Shown: piece after piece, positions 1 through 8,340 of the stretch
Layout: each line of letters opens with the position of its first letter
How positions within the stretch are numbered: position 1 is the first letter of the stretch
Assembly (NCBI GenBank): GCA_020353155.1
Contig: CP070689.1
Span: forward strand, 1,239,843-1,281,633
Source: Deltaproteobacteria bacterium
GTDB lineage: Bacteria > Desulfobacterota > Syntrophobacteria > BM002
Reading direction: 5' to 3'
DNA: 41,791 bases
Notes under the pieces: model-generated
Told to the model about the DNA's origin: nothing
What the model saw: only the letters and a program-made list of their open reading frames with translations
Database searches by the model: none
Translations under genes and position numbers: made by a program

Positions 1-495
1 ACATCCGAGACGTCTGGCAATAGCAGCCATCTGTTTATTCCGTTTGTTTTTGGAAAGCTTGTCGACTTTGGTGACCACGATTATGACCTCGATGGAGGTC
101 GTCTGTAGCCAATGCCAGAGGTTTAAGTCTTCCTTGGAAGGTTCCCGGCGAATATCCAGAAGAAGGACCATTCCCCTCAGATTTGGCCTGCTGGTCAGAT
201 AGGTCTCCACCATGGGACGCCAGCGTTTTTGTATTTCAGCAGGCACCTTTGCGTAGCCATATCCGGGTAGGTCCACAAAACGGTAAATCTCATTGATCTC
301 GAAAAAATTGAGGAGCTGGGTGCGACCAGGTGTCTTGCTGGTACGCACCAGTTTTTTGCGATTTAGTATCTTGTTGATAAGTGAGGATTTTCCTACATTT
401 GAACGGCCAGCGAAGGCCGCTTCCGGCAGGTCCGCGGGTGGGTACTGCTCTGGGGTAACCGCACTACAGATAAACTTTGCTGAACGTATTATCAT
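1..495 (-). CDS. engB: Ribosome-biogenesis GTPase EngB/YsxC, 3' end cut by window edge
   Basis: My translation of the minus strand from the ATG at 495 gives a TrmE-Era-EngA-EngB-Septin GTPase. The P-loop reads [12 protein letters not shown], followed by switch I TPGRTQ, the G3 motif [10 protein letters not shown] and the G4 motif TKVDK. These are the EngB/YsxC signatures, a family that assists assembly of the large ribosomal subunit in the cytoplasm. The reading frame is still open at base 1, so roughly the last 40 residues of a normal 195-210 residue protein lie outside. No strong Shine-Dalgarno precedes the ATG, and an in-frame TTG lies 9 bases upstream, so the start is not certain. It is the last minus-strand gene of the hisI-hisG-aminotransferase direction. 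Confidence 0.93.
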   Translation of the reverse strand, partial: MIIRSAKFICSAVTPEQYPPADLPEAAFAGRSNVGKSSLINKILNRKKLVRTSKTPGRTQLLNFFEINEIYRFVDLPGYGYAKVPAEIQKRWRPMVETYLTSRPNLRGMVLLLDIRREPSKEDLNLWHWLQTTSIEVIIVVTKVDKLSKNKRNKQMAAIARRLGC

Positions 496-570
496 TGGGC
501 TCAAACAGGAAGGTTATTAGCTGGAAATGATTTAGCCTCACCAGTTGGCAGTGCCAAGATAAAGGCGAAC

Positions 571-636
571 CTAGTTTTGCCTAGTGCATAGTGCATAGTG
601 CTTAGTTTCCCCTTTGCTATACGCTTTCCGCTTTGC
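571..636. repeat. Degenerate 7-bp tandem array between engB and the aminotransferase
   Basis: Read on the minus strand, units such as GCAAAGC, GGAAAGC, GTATAGC and GCACTAT follow one another in unbroken 7-bp register for about nine units. The array runs into the 3' end of the aminotransferase gene: its last codons and TAG stop (617-619) are made of array units. Same family as the other heptad arrays listed. Confidence 0.8.
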
Positions 637-1777
637 GAGTCTTCAGGTAACGCTCGAGTCGATCCATGCCTTCGGTGATGTTCTCTAAAGAATTCGCATA
701 GGTAAGTCGGATATACCCTTCAGCGTTCGGGCCAAAATCAACTCCTGGAGTAACACCCAACTTGGCATTGTGCAGAATATCAAAGGCGAAGCTGTAGGAG
801 TCGCTGCTAAATCGCTTAGCATTGGCCAACACATAAAATGCTCCAGTCGGTTCAACCGTAATACCAAAGCCCATTTTCTTGAGTCGCTGGATCATGTAGC
901 GTCGCCGTTCATCGTAGGTGCTTACCATGCGAGCCACTTCTTCAGCCGCTTCTCTGCTTGTCAGGGCCTCAACTCCAGCCCATTGAGCCATTGCACTGGC
1001 AGAGATGAAAAAATTCTGCTGCATTTTCTGCATGGCACGAACGAAACGTGGCGGTGCAATGACATAGCCCAACCGCCAGCCAGTCATGGCGTATAGCTTA
1101 GAGAAGCCATTCAAGACGAAACATTCGTCAGTGTATTCTAGGATTGTATGTTCTTCCCCTTCATAAACTAGACCGTGGTAAATCTCATCTGAAATAATCA
1201 TCGATCCAAGATTGGCAATCTCAGCCATCCGCTCTGGGGACAGAAGGTTTCCGGTAGGATTGGCAGGGGAGTTAATGAAGATCCCCCTGGTGCGAGGTGT
1301 TATTTTCCTGCGAATCTCTTCGGGCCGATACTGAAAACCATCCTCTTCGGCCACGGGTATCCTGATTGGAACCCCGTCGACAAATCTTATGAAGTTAGGA
1401 TAACAGGCATAGTGTGGGTCCGAGATTATTACCTCATCTCCTGCTTCCAGCAAGGCTCCGAAAATCAGTAACATGGCAGGTGAGGTTCCAGAAGTGACAA
1501 TGATTTGATCCGGGTTAATCTGCACTCCATAAAGTTTCTTGTACTGTTCACAAATGGCCTCGCGCAGTTCCAGGAGCCCCAGGCTGTGGGTGTAGTGGGT
1601 TTTTCCTTCTCTCAGCGCCCTTTCGCCAGCCTCTCGGATACAGATCGGAGTATCAAAATCCGGCTCTCCCACCTCCAGATGGATTACGTGCTCACCCTGT
1701 TTTTCGAGCTCCTGGGCGCGCTCGAGCACGTCCATAACTATAAAAGGTCTTATTTCTTCGGCGCGTTTGGTGATCAT
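617..1777 (-). CDS. PLP-dependent aminotransferase, class I/II (aspartate/alanine type)
   Basis: This is a fold-type I aminotransferase of normal length (386 aa from ATG 1777). Visible motifs, numbered two residues higher in the slightly longer frame, are the NPTG loop with Asn175, the SDEIYHGL stretch with Asp199 and Tyr202, and the Schiff-base Lys229 in SKLYAMTGWRLGY. A C-terminal RLTYANS carries the likely substrate-carboxylate arginine. Overall it resembles cytoplasmic AspC/AlaT-like enzymes rather than HisC, although it lies downstream of hisG and hisI. The exact amino donor cannot be read from sequence. A TTG at 1783 could extend it by two residues, but I prefer the ATG. The final residues and the stop lie in a heptad repeat array, so the extreme C-terminus may be acquired. 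Confidence 0.93.
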   Translation of the reverse strand: MITKRAEEIRPFIVMDVLERAQELEKQGEHVIHLEVGEPDFDTPICIREAGERALREGKTHYTHSLGLLELREAICEQYKKLYGVQINPDQIIVTSGTSPAMLLIFGALLEAGDEVIISDPHYACYPNFIRFVDGVPIRIPVAEEDGFQYRPEEIRRKITPRTRGIFINSPANPTGNLLSPERMAEIANLGSMIISDEIYHGLVYEGEEHTILEYTDECFVLNGFSKLYAMTGWRLGYVIAPPRFVRAMQKMQQNFFISASAMAQWAGVEALTSREAAEEVARMVSTYDERRRYMIQRLKKMGFGITVEPTGAFYVLANAKRFSSDSYSFAFDILHNAKLGVTPGVDFGPNAEGYIRLTYANSLENITEGMDRLERYLKTRKAESV

Positions 1778-1832
1778 GGCCAAGTGTCTAAAATGAGCTA
1801 AAGTGTTCTAAAGAGCCTAAAATTGGGTAAGC

Positions 1833-1949
1833 GGTCATGGATCATAGGTAATGGATAGTTCGAATCGTTGAAATCGTCGTACTTCTCAAAATCCGCATGC
1901 CAAAATCTGAAATCCGTAATTCTGCTGGCTGTCTGCTGATAGCTGATAT
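1833..1949. repeat. Degenerate 7-bp arrays between aminotransferase and hisG
   Basis: Two blocks are present. Bases 1833-1860 hold GGTCATG-type units. Bases 1887-1949 hold nine units in perfect 7-bp register that drift from CAAAATC through CGTAATT to CTGATAG. Just before the first block, four CTAAA motifs recur every 9-10 bases (1788-1821), a different period. No coding potential is seen. Confidence 0.8.
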
Positions 1950-1953
1950 TTTT

Positions 1954-2826
1954 TCAAATTACCTTGTACAGAGGATACTCGATAATACCCTCTGCCCCGC
2001 GCTTCATCAGGGCGGGAATGAGTTCACGTACCTGATCCTTGTCGACCACGACCTCAATTGCCAACCAGTTACTCTGGTAGAGGTGCGACACTGTGGGGGC
2101 ATTGAGGCTGGGAAGAATTTCCATCACATTGCCCACTTTGTCTTCAGGTACGTTCATCTTCAGACCAACCATATTCTCAGCCTTCAACGCACCTTGCAGA
2201 AGAAGGGAAATCTGCTCTATTTTTTCCCTTTTCCACGGGTCCTTCCAGGAGTCCACATTGGCAATCAACTGAGTGTTGGACTGCATGAGCTCATGGACTA
2301 TTCTCAAGCCATTGGCCCGCATAGTACTGCCCGTTTCAGTAACCTCAACGATAGCGTCACACAATCCGTCAATCACCTTGGCCTCTGTCGCACCCCAGGA
2401 AAATTCCACCGTAACATTGACACCCTTTTCCTTGAAGTAACTGCGGGTGAAGTTCGTCAGTTCCGTGGAGATCTTTTTGCCCTCCAGGTCGGCCAGTTCT
2501 TTGATTTCTGACTCCAGGGGAACTGCCAGTACCCATCTTGCTGGTCTTTGACTCACCTTGGAGTAGATTAAATCGGCAACAACTTTTACCTGGGAACCGT
2601 TCTCGAGTATCCAGTCCTTTCCAGTCAGCCCTACATCGAAGGTGCCACTCTCAACATAGCGTGACATTTCTTGAGCCCGACAAATGGAGCAACTGATTGT
2701 AGAGTCATTGATCTCCGGAAAGTAATTGCGAGAGCTGAGAGAAATTCGCCAGCCGGATTTTTGGAATAAACTTATTGTAGCGTCCTGAAGGCTGCCCTTA
2801 GGCACGCCTAGTCTTAACTGTTGCAC
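1954..2826 (-). CDS. hisG: ATP phosphoribosyltransferase, long form (HisG)
   Basis: HisG catalyses the first step of histidine synthesis, condensing ATP with PRPP. From a GTG start at 2826 the protein is 290 aa and opens with the family-typical [12 protein letters not shown] strong AGGAGG lies 11 bases before the GTG. The longer frame beginning at 2892 adds an N-terminus that the family does not have. The PRPP-binding loop reads [11 protein letters not shown] (about residues 164-174). A C-terminal regulatory domain of about 65 residues (from about 225) marks the long, histidine-feedback-inhibited form that needs no HisZ. It lies directly downstream of hisI in the same direction. Confidence 0.95.
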   Translation of the reverse strand: MQQLRLGVPKGSLQDATISLFQKSGWRISLSSRNYFPEINDSTISCSICRAQEMSRYVESGTFDVGLTGKDWILENGSQVKVVADLIYSKVSQRPARWVLAVPLESEIKELADLEGKKISTELTNFTRSYFKEKGVNVTVEFSWGATEAKVIDGLCDAIVEVTETGSTMRANGLRIVHELMQSNTQLIANVDSWKDPWKREKIEQISLLLQGALKAENMVGLKMNVPEDKVGNVMEILPSLNAPTVSHLYQSNWLAIEVVVDKDQVRELIPALMKRGAEGIIEYPLYKVI

Positions 2827-2894
2827 GGTGTAAATTACCTCCTCTTCTAGTGCGGCTAAGCCGCAGTCAAATTCGAAACGAATACAAATCATTA

Positions 2895-2957
2895 GATGTA
2901 GGATCAGGAACTAGAATTTCAAAACCCTCATCAAATATCTCACATCCCACATCTCAC
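2895..2957. repeat. Degenerate 7-bp array overlapping the hisI stop
   Basis: Nine units in 7-bp register on the plus strand run from GATGTAG to ATCTCAC. The two ends are near inverted complements (GATGTAGGAT against ATCCCACATC), so the segment can fold back on itself. The hisI TGA stop (2954-2956) lies in the last unit. Confidence 0.78.
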
Positions 2958-3322
2958 TTGTAGACTTCCTTGGGATCGAATACTCTAGTCGCAGTGGTTA
3001 TGAGCTCGCCATCCTCAACCTTGCGGTAGAAACAGCTCCCGTACCCTTCATGACAAGCGGCCCCGCCTACCTGGTGAACCTTGAGTAGCACTGTGTCCTG
3101 GTCGCAATCCACGTAAATAGCACGAACTTCTTGAATATGGCCTGAAGTTCCTCCTTTGAGCCACAGCTTTTGCCGGGAGCGGCTCCAGTAATGAGCTTTT
3201 CCGCTGCTAAGGGTCTTGTCCCAGGCCTCCTCATTCATATATGCCAGCATCAATACCTGTCCAGTGTCATCGTCTTGAACGATGGCCGGTACAAGACCAC
3301 CAGTTTTTTGGAAGTCAAGCAT
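2954..3322 (-). CDS. hisI: Phosphoribosyl-AMP cyclohydrolase (HisI)
   Basis: This is the third enzyme of histidine synthesis, opening the purine ring of PR-AMP. From ATG 3322 it is 122 aa, the normal single-domain length with no HisE fusion. The metal-binding DCDQD stretch is at residues 72-76, and the zinc cysteines in [13 protein letters not shown] are Cys90 and Cys97. A GGAAGGA Shine-Dalgarno sits just before this ATG. The upstream frame to 3445 translates repeat DNA and is not family-like, so I reject it. It probably heads a hisI-hisG transcription unit. Its stop codon is part of a heptad array. Confidence 0.95.
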   Translation of the reverse strand: MLDFQKTGGLVPAIVQDDDTGQVLMLAYMNEEAWDKTLSSGKAHYWSRSRQKLWLKGGTSGHIQEVRAIYVDCDQDTVLLKVHQVGGAACHEGYGSCFYRKVEDGELITTATRVFDPKEVYK

Positions 3323-3421
3323 GTTTTTCCTTCCCAGGTCAAACCCTTTTGTTGAAAAACAGCGAGATCTCAAACCCGAGCACTTGTTGTTATTATACCC
3401 GTTTGGCTTTGTCAAGCCAGT

Positions 3422-3463
3422 CATTTTACATTTCGCATTTATCATTTATCATCTGTCATTGTT
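3422..3463. repeat. Degenerate 7-bp array (CATTTNN type)
   Basis: Six consecutive 7-bp units of the form CATTTNN (for example CATTTCG and CATTTAT) are in register upstream of hisI. The unit type matches the arrays near 12.6 kb and 36.0 kb. Confidence 0.8.
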
Positions 3464-3634
3464 AGGAACCCTAAGTCAGCAGCTGTCAGGGTCTTCCTTC
3501 CGGTGCTCTCGTGTCAACAATCCACAAAATATTGTGCCAGAATTAATTCCAGCTGACTGTTAATTAAGGAATGTAGCCTTAACTTTGACCCTTTTCCTTC
3601 TTGCTAAGCAAAACATCTTGTTACGTTCCTTGCC

Positions 3635-3664
3635 TTGACATGAGCCGACACCTTCACCTAATAT
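3635..3664 (+). promoter_or_regulatory. Sigma70-type promoter for the DUF374 gene
   Basis: A perfect -35 TTGACA (3635-3640), an 18-base spacer and TATAAT-like TAATAT (3659-3664) sit about 140 bases ahead of the ATG at 3806 on the same strand. The rest of the 3464-3805 intergenic stretch shows no gene. Confidence 0.6.
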
Positions 3665-3805
3665 TAAGTTAAGTTCAACTTCCCGTTCTCGTCCAACCTC
3701 AAGAGATCATACCTTCGAATCTAAAGTTCCCCGACCACGGTTTAGCCCTGGACTTCTCACTCCCGTAAGTTGCAACTAATCTTGCCCAGTAGGTACGGAG
3801 AAATC

Positions 3806-4480
3806 ATGATTAAATCGTCTCTGTCCCAATATAGAGTCGATAACGTGCCCCTTATCCTTCGGCCAATCTTCTATCTCTATGGTTACGGAGTGGCTATCCT
3901 ATTATTTATCGGCTGCCTTATCTTGAGAAAGATGATTAAGGTTGAGATTTCAGGCCTAGAGAACCTCAGGAAACATGCCAACTACATCTTTTGCTTTTGG
4001 CATACCTTTGTTCCATTGGGCCTGATAAGCTCATTACCGAGCATCCCGAGAACCTTCGATAGAGCTTCTCATGCCTGGATGCAGCACCCCAGCTGGTACA
4101 TGAAAGCAATTCATGTTGTGCTCCGATTGATGGGTGTAGATAAGATAATTCTGGGTTCCACCGGACATTCTGGTCGCGAGGCCGCGGATCAGCTTGTTGA
4201 TTATCTGAGAGGAGGTTATTCCACTCTTCTGATGCCGGACGGGCCAGATGGGCCTCCCTACATACTCAAAAAGGGTATTCTCCACATTTCCATGCAAAGT
4301 GGGATTCCAATTGTTGCGATACAATTTAGTGCATCGAAATTTTTTGAACTTAAGACTTGGGATCGTAAGAAATGGCCCTATCCTTTTTCCACTGTAAAAA
4401 TGAAAATCACTGCCCCAATTCAAATTACCAGCGATAATCTTAATGAGGCACAAAAAAGAATTACAGCAGCGTTGAGCTGA
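3806..4480 (+). CDS. DUF374 lysophospholipid-acyltransferase-like membrane protein
   Basis: The protein is 224 aa from ATG 3806, chosen because GGAG lies 5 bases upstream; an earlier start at 3770 has no such site. A hydrophobic anchor spans about residues 18-42. The family motifs are FWHTFVPL (65-71, the HX-type acyltransferase block) and MPDGPDGPPYILKKG (143-157). DUF374 proteins belong to the PlsC/LPLAT superfamily and are thought to act in lipid A or phospholipid acylation or modification at the inner membrane; the precise acceptor is not known. A good sigma70 promoter precedes it. It stands alone, with no co-directional neighbour for 640 bases. Confidence 0.85.
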   Translation: MIKSSLSQYRVDNVPLILRPIFYLYGYGVAILLFIGCLILRKMIKVEISGLENLRKHANYIFCFWHTFVPLGLISSLPSIPRTFDRASHAWMQHPSWYMKAIHVVLRLMGVDKIILGSTGHSGREAADQLVDYLRGGYSTLLMPDGPDGPPYILKKGILHISMQSGIPIVAIQFSASKFFELKTWDRKKWPYPFSTVKMKITAPIQITSDNLNEAQKRITAALS

Positions 4481-5122
4481 CCTGTTAACTCTCAATTTTC
4501 CCCAACATATTGCGTTCATTTCTTTGAGGTCAAAGTTTAGATTAAGAAATGTAATTCACACTCTTACTATCATCGAAAATGAACTCTGGCCTTTCCCTCT
4601 TAATAGTCCAGATCGAATGTAGTTGATGGTTTTTCTTGGTAGGATCCTTTGCCTTGTGGTATCCTGACTCTAGACAATGTCTTTTCGATCTACAATCAGT
4701 TAAGCCAAGGGACCATAAATGAACCTCAAAGTGGGCTAACCTTGCTCCCAACGGAACATCTGTTATTCTGTTGGGAGTCTGAGATATTGATTGAGATTCT
4801 CCTGGACTTGGTGTGGCATTAAGTTTGACAGTACACCCAAGATACTAACTCTATTTACCCCCCAAACGCTCCACCTCCCTTCAGACCCTTGTCCTCCAGT
4901 GGATTTATCGTTTTCCGCCTCTTCACCGTTCGATCCTTGGTAAAGCTAAATCGCTCCGAGAATACGATAAACTGTTTAGTTTTAGAAAATCTCTGTCCCT
5001 TCTAATCCAAAGCTCTCCTACATTTAGAACACGGTAGCCAAGTCTAGGTCAAAACATGCGGTGGAGGACAAAAATAGATCTTTAGTCCTTGGCTGAGTAA
5101 CAAAGACCAGGAGGTGGTTCCC
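4481..5122. other. Long non-coding stretch with one stable hairpin (4745-4777)
   Basis: No convincing gene lies in these 640 bases. The one open frame (minus, 4542-4751) has no family resemblance or ribosome binding site. Bases 4745-4756 and 4766-4777 form a 12-bp stem (one G-T pair) with a 9-base loop. No T-run follows, so it is not an ordinary intrinsic terminator. Confidence 0.5.
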
Positions 5123-5716
5123 ATGTTCAATCAAAAGAAAGTAATGGATGGGAGAATTTTCAAGCAAATACGGATGCTCTCAATCTTGTTCCTTGCAGTG
5201 CTGATCCCGCTCACTGGCTACACAGCGGATTTAGATTCTGATCTTGTTAACGCAGTTTTGAAGGCCGACACTGCTGCCGTCAATGCCTTGTTGGCCACGG
5301 GTTCAGACGTAAACGCTAAAAATCGAGATGGTGAGACCGTCTTGATATTGGCTGCCAAATATGGTTACACCGACGTGGTGAAAGCTTTACTGGCCAAAGG
5401 CGCCGAGGTGAACGCGAAAAGTCGGGAAGGTCAGACCGCCTTGCTCTTAGCGGCTAATAATGGTCACGCCGACGTGGTAAAAACTTTACTGGCCAAAGGC
5501 GCCGAGGTTAACGCGAAAGATCCCTATTGGTTTGGCAGGACCGCCTTGACCTTAGCAGTTATCCGTGGTCACACCAACACAGTGAAGGTTTTACTGGCCG
5601 AAGGCGCTGATCTGAACGCGAGAGATAGATTTGGAGAGACGGCCCTGACCTGCGCAAAGAGATGTGGTCACATGAAGATCACTCGATTGCTCAAGGATGC
5701 CGGAGCTAAAGAATAA
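5123..5716 (+). CDS. Exported ankyrin-repeat protein
   Basis: The protein is 197 aa from ATG 5123, with AGGAGG 8 bases upstream; a GTG at 5114 overlaps that site and is rejected. The N-terminus has basic residues and a hydrophobic segment ending near GYTA, a probable Sec signal peptide. Four to five 33-residue ankyrin repeats then fill the chain, with the usual G-T-L-A-A and VNAKD patterns. Two adjacent repeats are nearly identical at DNA level (around 5390-5430 and 5490-5520), which points to recent repeat duplication. The likely role is protein-protein contact in the periplasm; the partner is unknown. A terminator follows at 5802. Confidence 0.88.
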   Translation: MFNQKKVMDGRIFKQIRMLSILFLAVLIPLTGYTADLDSDLVNAVLKADTAAVNALLATGSDVNAKNRDGETVLILAAKYGYTDVVKALLAKGAEVNAKSREGQTALLLAANNGHADVVKTLLAKGAEVNAKDPYWFGRTALTLAVIRGHTNTVKVLLAEGADLNARDRFGETALTCAKRCGHMKITRLLKDAGAKE

Positions 5717-5801
5717 CCAGCCATAATGTGGGAACTAACGGCGTTCGTAAGAAAGAAAGCGATCTGAGTAACAGAGAAAGAGTTAACGATCTAAACTGTA
5801 T

Positions 5802-5830
5802 GGCAGGGTCAGAAATGGCTCTGCCTTTTT
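5802..5830 (+). terminator. Intrinsic terminator downstream of the ankyrin gene
   Basis: GGCAGGG (5802-5808) pairs with CTCTGCC (5819-5825) with one G-T pair, extended by two more loop-side pairs, and is followed at once by five T residues (5826-5830). Confidence 0.75.
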
Positions 5831-6001
5831 GTTTTGGAAAATGTAAATTACATACTTTAATCTTCACTATGTCATTCTATATTCAGCCACTATATATAAT
5901 TATAGTTTGTAGTACGAATATTTGGCTAAAGGATGCGGCGCAAAGGCATTCAACTCTGACTTGCCCTGGAGGACAATGTCTGGTGGCCTCAAATGAAATG
6001 A

Positions 6002-7030
6002 CTAATGACAATGGCTGAGCTGGCCGCAGGCCGCCATGATTCCAGCACCACGGCTTTGGCGCACGGTGGCGGTGAAATGCTTTTCCTGGAGAATTTTTTG
6101 GAACTCGTCGACACTGGTAGGTGAAGGAGCTTTGAATTTAGCCCCTGGGTACTCGTTGAATAGAATGATGTTTATCTTGGCCCGAAGACCTCTTAAAAGC
6201 TTGGCCAGCTTTCCAGCTGCTTCTGGTGAGTCATTCACACCCCCGAGCAGAAGGTACTCGAAGGTGATCCGGTTACGCCGTGGCAGTTCCAGGTCGCGGC
6301 AGGCCTTCAGCAACTCTTCCAGAGGATAACGTCTGTTGATGGGCATGATACGAGATCTTGTCTCGTTGTCCGCGGCATGCAGGGATACTGCCAGTTTTAT
6401 CGGGAAAAGACTGCTAAGTTTGAGCATTTCCGGGATCAACCCCACTGTGGAGAGGGTAATTCGCCTGGTAGAGAAATTGAGGCCGCGATCTGAGGTGATT
6501 ATTTCAAGAGCTTTGAGCACCTGCTCCAGATTGGCAAGAGGCTCTCCCATGCCCATGAATACCAGATTGGTCAGCCTTTCCCCCTCAGCGAGCTCCTTAC
6601 GTGCTGCACATATCTGATCAACTATTTCACCGGCCGTGAGATCTCGGCGGAATCCGTCTCTCCCAGTCAGACAGAAGCGACAACCGTAGGCACAGCCAAC
6701 CTGGCTGGAGAGGCAAAGAGTAAGCCTCTCTCCCTCATCGATCAGAACGCTTTCGATGCGCTCCCCATCTTGAAGTCGCAGTAAAAGCTTTCGCGTCCCA
6801 TCAGCATCGGTCAGAACCTTTTCTCGCTTTACCGAGGAGATATGCGTGTTTTCGGCGAGCCAACTTCGAAAGTCCTTGCTTAAATCGGTCATTACCTGAA
6901 AATCTTCGGCGTTCTGAGAGTAGAGCCATTTGAGTAGTTGTCTGGCTCGGTAAGCAGGCTGCCCCCCTTGCTGGGCCCAGATTTCCAGCTCAGCCGGGGT
7001 AAAATCTTTCAGAAAAACAGGTTCGCTCAT
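6002..7030 (-). CDS. rlmN: Dual-specificity rRNA/tRNA adenine-C2 methyltransferase RlmN
   Basis: This radical-SAM enzyme methylates C2 of A2503 in 23S rRNA and A37 of some tRNAs. At 342 aa it has family length. The [4Fe-4S] motif CAYGCRFC gives Cys113, Cys117 and Cys120. The C-terminal SRGAGIMAACGQL holds the methyl-carrying cysteine near residue 335. GMGEPL, the second SAM-binding motif, is present. Its ATG overlaps the stop of the upstream HDAC-like gene in an ATGA junction, so the two are probably translationally coupled. Placement at the end of a hyuA/HDAC operon is unusual for this housekeeping gene. Confidence 0.97.
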   Translation of the reverse strand: MSEPVFLKDFTPAELEIWAQQGGQPAYRARQLLKWLYSQNAEDFQVMTDLSKDFRSWLAENTHISSVKREKVLTDADGTRKLLLRLQDGERIESVLIDEGERLTLCLSSQVGCAYGCRFCLTGRDGFRRDLTAGEIVDQICAARKELAEGERLTNLVFMGMGEPLANLEQVLKALEIITSDRGLNFSTRRITLSTVGLIPEMLKLSSLFPIKLAVSLHAADNETRSRIMPINRRYPLEELLKACRDLELPRRNRITFEYLLLGGVNDSPEAAGKLAKLLRGLRAKINIILFNEYPGAKFKAPSPTSVDEFQKILQEKHFTATVRQSRGAGIMAACGQLSHCH

Positions 7031-8340
7031 TTCCGTTTCACGTGATATTCATCAGTTACTCTGTCTTGCAGACAAACCAGATCAAACCTGGCGACACTTC
7101 CTTCCTCAAACCATTTTCTGCCAATTTCCTGGCAAGTGTTACAACTTTTTCTGGGAATCTGGATCGCTAGGAGGTGATTCCCCGTATCAGCATAGGAGTC
7201 GATCTTTAACACGCCGGCACATTCTCTGCAGACTCGAACAACTTCTTTTTGTTCCTCAATGATGTTGTCTGTATCGTAGAAGATGGTCTTGCTGCGCTCG
7301 ACAAATTCCTTGCCCTCCAGATACTTCTCACGTTTTGGTCCGCACTGTTTCTTTTCCTCAAACAGAAAATCACAGGTACTTGCTATAGAACCTCTCACCT
7401 CGTCAGTCTGACTAATCTCTGCCGGATTGTAATCGGGCTCCCGCACCCAGGAATAATCAATCCCGGCAAGTGCCAAAATAATCCCGACGTTCACATAAGG
7501 TAAAGCCCCCTCAATAGAGTATCCCCCTTCAAGCACAGCGATGTGGGGCTTGAGCTTGTCTGTTAGTTTTGCATAACCCTGGGCGGAGAAGTTCATTGCA
7601 GTAATGGGGTCGCTGTAGTGATTGTCCTGGCCTGCAGAATTGACGATGATCTCGGGCTTGAATTCTTCCAATATAGGCAGAACCACCCGATCTATCACAT
7701 AGAGAAACCCTTCCTCAGAGGTTTTGGGTGGCAGCGGTATGTTTATCGTGGTTCCAAGAGCATTGGGGCCACCCATCTCACGGGGAAAGCCGGAGCCAGG
7801 ATATAGGGTGCGACCGTCCTGGTGCATACTAATGAAGAGAGTGTCCGGGTCATGCCAATAGATGTCCTGGGTACCGTCTCCATGGTGACAATCCGTGTCC
7901 ACAATAGCCACCCGGTCCACCCCGTAGGTTTGGCGCATGTGCTCTATCATTACGGCTTCGATGTTAATATTGCAAAACCCTCGAGCACCGTGGACCACTC
8001 GCATGGCATGGTGTCCAGGCGGCCTTACCAAAGCAAAACCGCAATCCACCTTGTCTTCGAGCACCGCCTCAGCAACGGTCATGCATCCACCGGCAGAAAT
8101 GTAGTGGCTTTCGGTAACAACAGTTTCCACTTTCGGCACACAAAAGTGGACACGCTCCACCTCCTTGGTGCTTGCGAGCGAAGGGTTGAATTCCACCAAC
8201 CCCTCGATGTCCAATATACCTTCTTCGAAGATCTGGTCTTGAGTGTAGAGCAGACGCTCTTCCCTTTCTGGGTGAGTGTCACTGATAGCCCAGTCAAAGG
8301 CCGGGAAAAAGACCAGACCCGTTCTTATCTTCGCCTTCAT
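7027..8340 (-). CDS. HDAC-family deacetylase/amidohydrolase with C-terminal zinc-ribbon
   Basis: The first 300 of 437 residues form an arginase/deacetylase-fold HDAC domain. The active-site His pair is His110-His111 in PPGHHA. Zinc ligands are Asp150 and His152 in DTDCHHGDG and Asp239 in SAGQDNHYSDP. The transition-state Tyr is Tyr274 in LEGGYS. All catalytic residues are present, so it should be active on an acetylated amine or amide (protein lysine, polyamine or small molecule). A further 130 residues carry two CX2C pairs (Cys371/374, Cys400/403), which suggests a zinc ribbon not found in minimal bacterial HDACs. It overlaps hyuA upstream and rlmN downstream by 4 bases each. The substrate cannot be told from sequence. 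Confidence 0.9.
   Translation of the reverse strand: MKAKIRTGLVFFPAFDWAISDTHPEREERLLYTQDQIFEEGILDIEGLVEFNPSLASTKEVERVHFCVPKVETVVTESHYISAGGCMTVAEAVLEDKVDCGFALVRPPGHHAMRVVHGARGFCNINIEAVMIEHMRQTYGVDRVAIVDTDCHHGDGTQDIYWHDPDTLFISMHQDGRTLYPGSGFPREMGGPNALGTTINIPLPPKTSEEGFLYVIDRVVLPILEEFKPEIIVNSAGQDNHYSDPITAMNFSAQGYAKLTDKLKPHIAVLEGGYSIEGALPYVNVGIILALAGIDYSWVREPDYNPAEISQTDEVRGSIASTCDFLFEEKKQCGPKREKYLEGKEFVERSKTIFYDTDNIIEEQKEVVRVCRECAGVLKIDSYADTGNHLLAIQIPRKSCNTCQEIGRKWFEEGSVARFDLVCLQDRVTDEYHVKRK

Noticed and set aside
1788..1821. CTAAA repeats counted as part of the heptad family
   Set aside because: Their spacing is 9-10 bases, not 7; kept separate from the 7-bp arrays.
2827..2892. N-terminal extension of HisG
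   Set aside because: The extra 22 residues are not family-like and the strong AGGAGG lies inside them, just before the GTG.
3323..3445. N-terminal extension of HisI
   Set aside because: It includes translated repeat-rich upstream DNA; the canonical start with its own ribosome site is at 3322.
4542..4751. Open frame of 69 codons on the minus strand
   Set aside because: No ribosome site or family resemblance, and its start lies in a hairpin.
5728..6018. Open frame of 96 codons on the plus strand
   Set aside because: It runs through the intrinsic terminator at 5802-5830 and AT-rich DNA; no protein family.
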